Origin: Lepturacanthus savala
Lineage: Eukaryota > Chordata > Actinopteri > Scombriformes > Trichiuridae
Assembly: GCA_030544235.1 (NCBI GenBank)
Contig: CM060472.1
Span: 23,957,724-24,021,723 of the forward strand
Direction of reading: 5' to 3'
Length of the DNA: 64,000 nt
Below, piece after piece: positions 36,101-46,235 of this stretch. Within the stretch, counting starts at the first letter, position 1. Every line of letters starts with the position of its first letter. Below the pieces are notes generated by a model. The model was given only the letters and a program-made list of their open reading frames with translations, made no database searches and was not told the origin of the DNA. A program made the position numbers and the translations under genes.

Positions 36101-39100
36101 CACTTTTTTCGCACTTTGTAAATTCATCCAGTGGGCCGAATTGGACCCTTTGACCCTTACTTGTGGAATTCACGGAAGCAGTTGTGGTTCTTGTTGAGGC
36201 ACAGATGAACATTGCACTTTGAACATTTGAAGACAGTCTGGCCTTTACATTTTGGGCCTTTGCAGCATTGCTGCTCACTTTCAACCACTGGCCAGTGACC
36301 CACAGCATTTGAATGCACCTCCTGTGTTGGAATAGCCTTAGCTGGACCTCAATATGTTTCTTGTTTTGAAATTCACTTTCAACAAACCAGCATTGGAGGA
36401 ATGCATACGCTATATCGGCTGCAGTATGACGTGAATTCATGACAAATGTCGTTACGGGGTTAAAACATATTGCACAGTGTTATCCAGAAACTTGAGGCCT
36501 AACTAAAAATAAGTTGTTAAACAACTTGGTCGGGCTGAGCCAACTTAAAATTGACTATTGACTAAACTATTGACTAAAATAGACTACCTGCTAACAAAGG
36601 TATGTTGAGCCAAAGACTGACAAAGAGGGACCAGTGCAATACTCTTGAGACAGCTGAATTTCTCTGGTTGCAGATGTCCAGCATGTCAAGATGCAGGCAC
36701 CATGCTGTTGCACAGGTATGGCTTCTAGCAGTTTTCGGAGCTCTGCAAACTTGTCACCCACGGTAATGAGCTCTTCAGTTCTATTGGCTGCATCTCAGTG
36801 TCCCGTACATCCATCCAGTCTACCACACCCACGTCCAAATCACGTCCATCAAGGCAATCAGTCTTGATCAAGAAAGAGAACATTGGTCTGTACCTTTTAC
36901 AAACATGTCCAAAACAGTTTGTCCTGCACCTTTTGGTCTGAGATTGAGCTCATTGAGGTGTCCCGTAATATCAGCAAGTAACATAGGTTTCACAATCCAC
37001 TTCTCGCCCTCCAGTTGTGGATAATTGTGGCCCTTCTCGTCCAGAAATGCCTTGATAGCAGAAATGCAGCTGACAAATTCCTTCAACACATCACACCGCT
37101 GAGTGAAGAGGGAGATCTGTCCATTTCCTCGAGCGGGGATCGAAACTGTCAGTGTTTCAGCACAGGTTGTTTAACTATGAAGTTAATAACCTTTGCCACC
37201 GTAGCCATAGCTTCATTCAGATCTGATTTTGACAGTTTTGCACACAGATTTTCTTGGTGTATTAAGTAATGGAGATTCATGGTGGGGTGGTGGACTTTTT
37301 CTTCCATCAGTTTGACAGCTCCTTTTTTGTCTCCCAAACGTGGCGGGTCTCTGGGCTCCGTCTGTTGTCGCCGCAAGCACTTTTTTTTCCAATGTTAATC
37401 CCTCATTTCTCAAAATGTTCAATTATCGCCTTGGCTACATCCTCACCTTTTGTGTCAGGCATAGGCTTCAAGCAGCGGAGTTTCTCTCTGATCTGGTCAG
37501 ATGAATCGCAGTATCTTGCCTTGACAGCCAAGAACGGGATGTCATTCACATCTATGCTTTCATCTAGCGCTACGCCAAACAACGTAGCATCTTTCACCCC
37601 AGATGTTTGCCGAGTTCTGGCATTTTCTGCCATTTCATTGATACGTCGCTGAACAGTTCTAGCTGATGTGAGAATGTTGTTTATCCTTTTTCTGATTGTT
37701 TCTTTGTTTGGTGAGTTTTCAAAAAGAGCATCTGAGTAACTGAGAAAAGCCTCCTTTATATATTCAGAATCAGACAAGGGCTTTCCATGTTTAGCAACGC
37801 AGTGAGTAATGCGATAGCTCGCTTCTTTGGCTTCAGTTTGAGCCTTAGCAACAAACTCGGTTGCCTGGCTGGCTTGTTTTCATTCCTGGACACAGGTTAA
37901 ACGCTTAATTGATTCTGCTTTATCTCCTTGGGTGTTGAACATCTGCTCGTGCTTCGTCTAAAAACGCAGCTTAACACTTGACAATTGGCACAAATCATTC
38001 TTCAAACATATGATGCACACAGCACAGTCTTTCAAAAAACACAAAAAAGCAAACGAGGGCTGAAATGCCCTTCCTTTAGCTTATTTAACAGGCGCCAAAG
38101 CCATTGCTCAATGATTACTATCTTAAAGTAGCCTATCTTTACCCATCTGATGCATGGGTCTCTGGGAAAGTGGGCGGGAGCCCGAGGAGACGTTGGGTTA
38201 CAGTCACCATGGTTACAGTACACAGCGTTGTGGAGAATGTGAGTGGGAGACCTTGCTGTCACTCAAACACATGAAACAAGCCAAGGCTGAGGTGTTTTTT
38301 TTTTTTTTTAGTCTAAAGCTACTGGCATGCCAATAATTATTCCAATGCAAAGGTTGCTGGTCCCTGCGGCTTTAAATTTAAAGTCAAGCAGAATTTTCAG
38401 CAATGCAAACACAATCATAGGATAGAAACTATCTTTATTATTTTCATAATTATGGATAAATAAAAGTACATCACATACCTCCCAGATTCACAAAGAGCTA
38501 ATCTGCAATATTGGCTCAGGATCAGTTTGTTTATCCGATCTTGTGAAGCTACATTCATAACTTTTAGACAAACAAATGTATTGTGTGAAAACAGCTTTCT
38601 TGGCAGACATTCTGTTCACTGTAGGATTGTAGTCTGAAGTTTAGAAATAATTAGATAATAAGATGATGTTTAACAGTTACATTTCCTGCTTTTGCTTTTA
38701 GCCAAGCAACAGAAATTTGGTGGAAAGTCTAAATACCTTCATTGGACCATAAAATTGCATTATGTGTAATGTATGTCAAACTGTATAATGAGGCTGTGAA
38801 AACCTCTTAACCCACAGAAACAATATCGACTCAATGGTTGTTTGATGTTTTTCCATAAATTTGAAAGTTGGGTAGGAACAAGTATAAATGTTTGCAGACC
38901 CCATTAAAGATCCTAATAAAAATAAAGAATGAGGCTTTATTATCCTGCTAGGGGACAGTTTTATGAGTGCTGTGTTTTTTTTTTTTTTATCTTTTAATAA
39001 CCTCGCTCCTCCCCTCCCCTTCTCCCCTCTCATCTCATTTCTCCTCACAGGGGCGCATCTGCAGGAAAGCAGGGAAGTCCAAGAAAGCTTTTAGCCGTAA

Positions 39101-39182
39101 GGAAGCCGAGGCCACCTTCAAGTCCCTGGTGAAGACCCACGAGAAGTACGGCTGGGTGTCCCCGCCCGTGTCCGACGGCTGA
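26546..39182 (+). CDS. ube2ql1: Ubiquitin-conjugating enzyme E2Q-like protein 1 (two coding exons, 279 aa)
   Basis: E2 enzyme of the UBE2Q family, which accepts ubiquitin from E1 on a catalytic cysteine and passes it to substrates or E3 ligases. Seen: exon 1 (26546-27253) ends with ...LVKGQ at a GTGAGG donor; exon 2 (39051-39182) follows acceptor CTCCTCACAG and continues GRICRKAGKSKKAFSRKEAE to VSPPVSDG and TGA. The join is in phase and gives 279 aa. The UBC-like domain runs from about residue 119 to the end. It contains TFPDNFPFSPPFMR and GGAICMELLTPRGWSSAYT, where the catalytic cysteine is residue 206 (codon 27161-27163). The last 161 residues match the length of human UBE2QL1, in which this is C88. 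Residues 1-118 are an extension rich in Lys, Gly and Ser, starting MATLLRKIGLIRLHDRDTED. The 11,797-bp intron contains several transposon relics. Confidence 0.95.
27779..27794 (+). repeat. Poly-C homopolymer
   Basis: A run of about 15-16 C, prone to sequencing error and able to form i-motif/G-quadruplex structure on the two strands. Confidence 0.9.
28203..28234 (+). repeat. (CAG)n trinucleotide tract in ube2ql1 intron
   Basis: About ten CAG units with one CAA interruption, intronic. Confidence 0.92.
29236..29829 (+). mobile_element. Non-autonomous hAT element (MITE) with intact 8-bp target duplication
   Basis: The left end CAGTGGTTCTCAATC is mirrored by the right end TTTTTAGAACTACTG. The flanks are identical 8-mers, GTTTAGAA, at 29228-29235 and 29830-29837. 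It is 594 bp, AT-rich, without coding capacity. A second copy in the opposite orientation is at 33505-33942 and a terminal fragment at 4536-4642. It lies inside the ube2ql1 intron. Confidence 0.88.
30052..30130 (+). repeat. (TG)n microsatellite in ube2ql1 intron
   Basis: Perfect TG run of about 39 units, the longest dinucleotide array in the window. Confidence 0.97.
33335..33504 (+). repeat. Fragment of a dispersed fish MITE (CATCTAGTGGTGAGG type)
   Basis: TTTAAAGGTAGAGTGTGTAG followed by TCATCTAGTGGTGAGGAGGC and AGATTGCAACCAACTGAGTA is a recognisable, very common fish repeat end. Only the first part is preserved before the hAT MITE at 33505. Confidence 0.55.
33505..33942 (-). mobile_element. 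hAT MITE, second copy (reverse orientation)
   Basis: On the minus strand it reads CACTGGTTCTCATACTTTTT, CACACCAAGGACCCTTAAAC and later ACTGCCATAATCAAGATTAA, matching the copy at 29236. The distal terminus near 33505 is degraded and no clear target duplication is left. Inside the ube2ql1 intron. Confidence 0.78.
36079..38366 (-). mobile_element. Degraded Charlie-like hAT transposon
   Basis: One end reads TAGGGGTGTCAAACTGTCTG at 36079 and the other, on the minus strand, CAGGGACCAGCAACCTTTGC from 38366. Both resemble hAT-Charlie termini of the CAGGGGT type. A broken transposase gene fills the interior. No matching 8-bp duplication was found at the ends. It lies in the ube2ql1 intron about 0.7 kb before exon 2. 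Confidence 0.7.
36440..37990 (-). pseudogene. hAT (GTF2IRD2/Charlie-like) transposase pseudogene
   Basis: In minus-strand order: KHEQMFNTQGDKAESIKRL, then a stop (TGA at 37882-37880), then SYRITHCVAKHGKPLSDSEY, IRKRINNILTSARTVQRRIN, GVALDESIDVNDIPFLAVKA and MPDTKGEDVAKAIIEHFEK (37777-37403). Frames then shift to HHPTMNLHYLIHQENLCAKL and NEAMATVAKVINFIVKQPVL (37376-37149), and again to MLKEFVSCISAIKAFLDEKG and KPMLLADITGHLNELNLRPK (37089-36868). These blocks are typical of domesticated and transposon hAT proteins. At least two frameshifts and one stop show it is inactive. Confidence 0.78.
39051..39182 (+). CDS. ube2ql1: ube2ql1 coding exon 2 with stop
   Basis: 43 codons plus TGA after a long pyrimidine tract and CACAG acceptor. 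It encodes the C-terminal helices of the E2 fold (GRICRKAGKSKKAFSRKEAE, then FKSLVKTHEKYGWVSPPV). The frame continues exactly from the last codon of exon 1. Confidence 0.95.
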   Translation, partial: GRICRKAGKSKKAFSRKEAEATFKSLVKTHEKYGWVSPPVSDG

Positions 39183-42100
39183 GCGCCAGGGCCGCCGACC
39201 CCGTCGACCCCCCGCGCTAACCGGAACCAAACCCAGCTAGCCGCGACACGCAACACGACACACCACGCTAACTCAACAATCTCTCATCTTCACCTTTTGC
39301 TGTCACACTCAAGATTTCTCTCTTCTTTTTTTTTAGTCGTGTGTGTCTTGTCTTATTATTTCGGGATTCAAATTTTTTTGTCCTCATCTCCACCGAAACT
39401 CTCGGAGAGCCCAGACATCATTGTCCTCCCTCCCTCTCGCCCCGGGGGAGATTCTTTCCCTCCATTTTGGAAAGGCTTTGCGAGGGAGGTGTGTGTGTGT
39501 GCGCGTATGTGTGTGTATGTTTCACTCCATCGCTCCATCGGACATCAGCTGGGAGTGTGTTTTGCACGTGCATTGACGTGTGTGTTACTTTTGGTGGATT
39601 CTTTTTTTTTTCTTCTTTTTTTTTTTTTGTCACCCTAACACACACCCATGCACGCGCAGTCGGACATATTGGATGGCGTGGACCCATGTGAAAGACTACT
39701 GAATGAAGGAGACACATCCCCCTCTCCTGTCGTCCTCCCTGGCCATCCCATCCTCTCCTCCCCTGCCCCTCCCTCGCTCCCTTCTCCTCTATAGCACTGA
39801 ACTGGCATTACTCCCCATCGTCTCTCTCTGTAGCTGTCGCGTCATTTACATATAAATGAAGCTGTTAATGTTTAATAGACGGGCAGCGCACTGGCGTTTA
39901 TACTCATTCACTTCTCCATTTCCCCTTTTTTTTTCTCCCTTTCGACTGTGCAGTTGCTCACAGTTCAATGCAACGCGACGATTGTAATTTACATGGAGCT
40001 GTGCTCTCTTTCTTTCTTCCCTTCTCTCTATCTCTTCTTTTCTTTCTTTAGCTCGCTGGTTCACTTTGTTCTTTCTTTCTCTTTCTGTCTCTCGTGGCTA
40101 AATTTAGAGCTCACTGTTGCATAGATGGATATCGATTTCTATCGGAGGAAAAAAAAAAAAGAAGTCACATGTCGCGTTATGCAGAGACTATGTATGATAA
40201 AAAAGAAAGTCTGTCAATCACTTCTTTCTTTCTCTCTCTACTCTCATGTTATGTGTGCATGTGTGTGTGTGCGCGTGTGTGTGTATGGAGAGGAAGAAGA
40301 CTGTAATGTCCATGATTTAGATACCAGATGGTACAGCCGAAGGCCAGGCTTCACTGCGTGCGTATGTGTGTGTGAGGGTGTGTGTGTGCCTGTGAGAGCA
40401 AGGGAGACAACCCTTTAAACAGAGAACAATATGATTTACTGTGAATGGCACTAAGGCCTAAAGGGAGTGCTGTTTTTTTTTTCCTCTTGCTAAATTATTT
40501 GTCTTTACCCATTGTCTATGTCCACTCCTGATCATTATTATTATAATTATTGTTACTGAAAACGTGTGAGTTTGCATTTATCTACACACATATGGCCTCA
40601 TCTGTCTCTCTCTCTCTCTCTGGAAACTAAAGAACTAAAAAGGTCAGCAAAAACACACGCCTTGGATGTTTAGCCGTGCTTAGAAATGCACATGCACACG
40701 TGCTTGTCCACACACGCCCCCGCTGCAGCCTTGGTGGCGGCAGTAACACCCAGAAACGACGATGGACGGGAGGGCGGGCACCGCAGACAGATTAGTGCTT
40801 TTAAACGAGCGTAGCGCGCTTCAGAGCCCGCCCGATTGATGTCAGAGAGACACGCTGACGGCAAAAGGGAGCCGTCGGAAAAAAGCTTTGAACGGCAACC
40901 GACCACTCCTCGCAAATGTCAGGTAGCTTGTGAAAAAACGTGCGAAGACAGATATTCTTGGCTCTGTCCGCTGTGATTACTTAACGGACTCCCGATCAGC
41001 CCCTGGATCCTGAAAAGAGCTTTATGAATATCTAATTTTAACCGTGGCGTACGTCTCCTTCGATCAATCGGAGCCCCCGCCCCCCTGCTAGCTAGCCGGG
41101 CCTGTCTTGTCCGTCAGGTCCAGTGGGCTCCTCTTGTGTTTGTTGTTGCTATCTGCCAGTTAAAATGTCAGCGGGGAAGCTGCTAATTGGTCTGACATTT
41201 CGGGGGAACGTCGTTAGAGTACAGCGGGCGAGAGCAGAAGGATGGAAGACGTCAAACCTCCCGCTCGGCGTTGACATTTTGTCGCTGTCCGCCCTTGCCC
41301 TTTCTTTTTGGGTTGGGGGGGTGGTGGGGGGGAACAGGAGGGCAGGATGTGGGTGAGGCGAGGAGAGGTCGGGGTGGAAGGAGCGTCAGCTCTCCGGACC
41401 GTAGCAGCAGGCCGGACCGTAATCCCGGTGCCGGATGTACAAAACCCGCTGAGGGCGCCGCATTCGGATCGCGATGCATTTCAAAGCCCCCTTATGTCGG
41501 GTTTGTGGTCGACGACAAGTGTCCGTGTGTGTGAGAGCGCATGTGTGTGTTACCCTTCCATCACGAAGAGAGAGAGAGAGAAAAAAAAAAGACACAAAAG
41601 ATACACCACACCATCTGGTATGTGATCATGTACGAAAGCGTGTTAGTCCTCTTTGAATCTGGCTAGTCATTTCAGGGTCGATCGTAGTGTTCTCTGAGCT
41701 CGTCAGCGGAGAAAACTGTAAACTGAATTATAATTAAGACAAAATATCTCAAAAGCTGAGTGTTTGCTGGTTTCAAGCGAATAATTTTGTGATATAGTTT
41801 AGATCGGTAGTTTGCAGACACTAACTGGGTGAACTGATTATGTTGTATTATATCTGCATGTGATATGTGATTGGTAGCTAGCTACTGTATATCTTTTTTC
41901 AATTAAAGCAAGAAAAAAAAACACGGGGGGAAACAAAATGCAAATGCTTCTCTTTTCTCGTTCTTTTTCCTTTTCTTTTCCAGGTTCTGTACTGTATGTA
42001 TTTTTTTTTCTTATTTTTTTTTTCTTTCTAAGCGTCCTAAAGGTGTCACATTGTGTTTTATGAATGTTTGTGTTTTAATTTATTTGTGGTTTGCCAAAAT

Positions 42101-42660
42101 GAAGATTTGAAGCATGTTGCAGGTATTGTCACAAGAAAAAAAAAATCGTACTAAGAATGATAGCCTATGTATTGTTGGAGGGGGGGAAAGGTGTGTTTCT
42201 TCGGGGGGATTTTAGGGAGTTAAGAAGGATGGAAGCCTCAAGATTTTAAAAGGGAGTAGTTCCTTCATTCGGAGTGCATCAAAGTGGAATTTAAGAAAAT
42301 TCCCTCACTCCCTAGAATACTTTCTAATCCCCACCATGATGTCACCACTGTCCCTTCCCCATTGGTCCTGCTCTAGACAGTGATTTGGCATATGGGTGTA
42401 TGTACTCAACACAAAGATCTGAACTGAAGTTCCCCTTAGTCGCAGATCTAGGATCAGTATGATCTCCCGATGCTTCAAATCTCACTTTTTGTCAAGGGAA
42501 TGTGCACATCTGACCTGTGATCAGTTACTCTGGGCAACTTCATCCCACTCCTGAATCGGGTGCTCGGTCGAGACCGAGGGTCTTAAAAGTTCAAAAAGGT
42601 GAAAGGTCGTTGCAAGACCAAACAGGAATGTGCAATAAAAGTTACAGCTTATTCAAACTG
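39183..42660 (+). other. Probable ube2ql1 3' UTR with polyadenylation signal
   Basis: About 3.5 kb after the stop codon contains no further convincing exon. It is rich in T tracts, CT runs and short TG arrays (39490, 40259, 40362). AATAAA at 42633-42638 is followed by a GT-rich stretch (TTGTGGTTTTGTTTC), the arrangement of a cleavage signal, so the transcript may end near 42660. Shorter UTR forms are possible. Confidence 0.45.
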
Positions 42661-45600
42661 ATTAGATTGTGGTTTTGTTTCATATCTGCATGGTGTCACA
42701 CCTGTGAGCCTCGTTCGATGTTACACTCACATACGTCGAAATGACCCAATTCGCGCTGCTCGTGTCCTCCTGCATTGTCCTACTTTCGTTTACCGCAGTC
42801 AGGGAGACTTTGTTTCTAACATCCTCAGTAAGGACAGACTGTTATCGCTCGTCCTCTACTCTACTCCTGCCTTTTATCAGATGGCCTGCAGCTCCATGGG
42901 AACCCTCCGTGCGTGTCGAGTGGTCGCCCTAATATGACACACGGGGGTGCCTGTCAGTGGATGCGTAAAAGAGAACGTGTGCACAGGTCATGGTGAGAGA
43001 TAACAATCAAGTGATTTTTCTGAAGGTTAAATTTGGTGCACTGTAAAAAAAAAAAATGTTTAAGGTTTTTTTTTTCCAACCTGGGTCTTATTTATGTAGT
43101 TTTCCATTTTTCAGCCATGTTGACATTTTTCTTACCAACTTCATTGCAAATAAAAAGAAATGCGAACTGACTGACTTTTCCTATATATTTTTATACTGGA
43201 TAAATAGCTTAGAAAATATGTCAGTACAGTCATCTGATCATTGTGCAGGATTCTCAGCAAAAAATAAACTGATAGGAATAAGGGCCAAAACTATGACCCA
43301 GGTTGTTTTATATATACTCTATACACCTCTATAGATATTAAAACCAAAAGCCAGACAAACCATTTTCCTTAATAACCGCATCTTTCAAATGATTTTTAAT
43401 TGAATCTATCATATAGCTGATAGTAAAGAGATGACAGGAAATGAGGACAGAGAGATTGGGAGCAGCATGCCACAAAGGTCCCATCTGCATGCAGAACCAC
43501 AGACCTTAAACCCCTATAGGCCATCGAGTCCAGTGACCTTAAAATATATTTCTGTGTAGCTCCGCCCACCTTCAACCTGAGCAGAGGTCTAACCAGATAA
43601 ATATAGATGCCATTTTCTTCCATTTTCTGTTTGTCTTCTTGAACATTTAACTATAATATCGCCTGTTTTGAGCTGATTAGGCAAACTCATTGTCTCATCT
43701 AGAGTATTTTTTAGGACCCTTTTTTTAACACAGTGAATTATCATCTCTTTTGGACCAATGAACATTATATTAAGGGTCATATTTTCTCGCAATCCACCGG
43801 AACAGACCTTTTTAGACAGCAAGACACCTTGACTTATCACAGCATGAAAAAGACGGGGGTATATTAGTTCATACATTTCAGTTGCACCCGATTTAAATGT
43901 GTGCTCATGCTGTGCCCATTAAGACAATTAAATGGAACAAAGTCACTATTAATGTGATTAATGACACCTTTCCTGCTATGACAAGTCAAACTTCACATTC
44001 AAATACTCCTAATACTACATTTACAGCTTCAAACTAATTTCTTACAATTTGTGCAAAATGTAAAAAAAAAAAAAATTCAGTCTTTGTCAGCACCTGTTCT
44101 GCAGGCAGCCCCCAGCTGCTGAAGTGCACAACTTTCGCAGAAGCTAAATTAACACGCATGCACCCTCCTCCCTCATACACTTGCACGTCGCTATCATCAT
44201 TGCTGACATAACCCAATTAATTGATCCCTGAGCACTGGTGTTTTTATCTAGTTGATGCTTCCCTGCTGCTCATTAGGGAAGGGACAGCGAGTGCAATATT
44301 GATGACACCACAGCGAATCCTCTGAGCACACTGGGGCGAGCAGAGGAGCTTAACTTTCTGATTAGTCAACCCAGTAAAAAAAAAAAAAAAAAGAAGATTC
44401 TACGTGTGCGCAGACGTGTGTTTGCTCACGTTCTTGCTCGAGTGGCAGCGACAGACAAAAGCCTTCGTTGTTCTATTGTGAGACAACAGGAGTGAATCCC
44501 CTGAAGGTTGCTCTTGACACAGCAAACATCCACAACGACCTCAGCGACGCTCCGAGAGACAGGGGAGATGAGAGCAAGTAAAAGGAAGCAAGAGGAAGGT
44601 GACCGTGACTGTGTTTATGTATTCAGGTTATTGCTTTTATTCCAAAAACAAAATGATAAACATCCTCTGGAGGAAACTGCTGCTGCTGCTGGTGATTTGT
44701 AAAAAAAGAAAAAAAAAAGCATGTAGTGTGATGAAACAGAGCGTATAGCACCTGTTTTCATAGGATAAGCTCAGCTGGAATGAGATTTTAATAGGGCTGA
44801 GGAAACAGTGATAAGCTGTTGTATATGGGTGATGTCGTACCTGCAGTATTGTTTTATTCAGTATGAATATAGTGAAGGGTAAAAGCCCCTAAATACTGTC
44901 TCTAGGGGAAATTTTACCTTTCATTTCAGAGTGAGTATCAATCTTTAAGATAAAATCGCAGCGGCATAACTCGGAGCAGCCTGGCGGCTGTTAAGACACA
45001 GAAGGGTTTTGTTATAAGTGAAAAAAATACTACTTTATTTCTGTTTATTGTGTTGATTGATTTATTTTTTTTCACAAAAGGAGTAGTTTTCCCAACGTTT
45101 TAGGAAATATTGGCTTCTTCACCGGGAGTTGGAAGAGGACAAATCATCCAGGACAAAGCGGCGGACCTGGAGGGATGGGCTGTACCCACCCCTCCGGACT
45201 CCCTCCCAAAACACATTCATGACTGCTTTGAACTCGCTATCATCTTTAATTGGGCCATTCCACTGAAACTGTGCCATTTGCATGTTGTAACATTTTCAAA
45301 AAATACCCTTCATTTTTTATCTTTTTTGTTTTTCTGCACCGGATCGAATAACAGCCATGTTTAAAGTGGAAGTCAACAACTTTTTTTTCATTCTGAAATA
45401 AATGCTGATTGCATGGTGTAATGGCTACAGAATAATGACACCATCAATGTTCGCACTGGTTCCCTAATAAGCCTTTTTTCACTCTCCCAGGAGAATGAAG
45501 ACTTGATTTATGGCACAAAGGCTAGCAGCTTTCATTTATATTCTCCATTTTTTACTAATGAATGAACAAACTCAGCCTTTTTCTCCGCATGTTTTCATCT

Positions 45601-45974
45601 AATGTTCATCCGCCCTCCCCCTTGACACCAAACCATGCTGCAGTTACTTGTTTTTAAAGGAACTATGCGGTCCACGGCATTACAATAGCTTTTGCATGTT
45701 CACAAATGTTCACCAATATAAAATACTGATAATGTCAATTTACTTCTTCAGTGAACATGCTTCTTTCTTCTCTCTCTTATTCCAAAATGGTCTTCATTAT
45801 TTTTTTTCACAGAGCTAGGCTCTGAGGAAAACAGGCAATCAGGTTTGGAATTCAAATTTGTTGCCCACTCAAGTATTGTTCCTCTCCTGTTAGAAGAGTG
45901 TTTTCCACAGAAGCACCTCAAGGACTCCAGTCTACACTAGTTTAGATTTTTTTTAAACCGCATATTTTCAGCCA
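42661..45974. other. Intergenic, no gene recognised
   Basis: Downstream of the presumed ube2ql1 3' end. It contains scattered poly-A/T runs and no frame above about 95 codons. No terminal repeats were found. Confidence 0.6.
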
Positions 45975-46235
45975 GGGCGACAAGGTGGAGCAGGGGTTAG
46001 CGCTATTGCCTCACAGCAAGAAGGTCGCAGGTTCAAGACCTCCTTGGTCCTGTTTGCATGTTCTCCCCGTGTCTGCGTGGGTTTTCACCAGGTACTCCAG
46101 CTTCCTCCCACAGTCCAAAAACATCTGGAGGTTAATTGGTGACTCTAAATTGCCTCTAGGTGTGAATGTGTGAGTGAATGGTGTGTGTGCCCCACAATGG
46201 GCTGGCCATGTTAGCAGGAGAACAGACTGCCACAC
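45975..46235 (+). mobile_element. tRNA-derived SINE-like element, second copy
   Basis: Plus-strand copy beginning GGGCGACAAGGTGGAGCAGG, with GGTTAGCGCTATTGCCTCAC, GTCGCAGGTTCAAGACC, CATGTTCTCCCCGTGTCTGC and a gap relative to the other copy after the B box. It lacks the last part and the GACTGAC tail. It is not a functional tRNA gene: no cloverleaf can be completed after the B box. Confidence 0.78.

Larger units (their letters stand above)
27254..39050 (+). other. ube2ql1 intron
   Basis: The single coding intron, GTGAGG to CACAG, 11,797 bp. Besides the elements listed separately it holds a poly-C run (27779-27794), a CAG-type trinucleotide array (28203-28234), small CA/TG arrays (28616-28648, 31655-31678, 31957-31976) and unremarkable AT-rich sequence. 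No exon-like open frame bounded by good splice sites was seen in it. Confidence 0.8.

Noticed and set aside
45985..46060. Possible tRNA gene with A-box and B-box-like motifs
   Set aside because: It is the head of a SINE copy; the sequence after the B box does not close an acceptor stem and a second copy at 10763-11136 is an evident retroposon.
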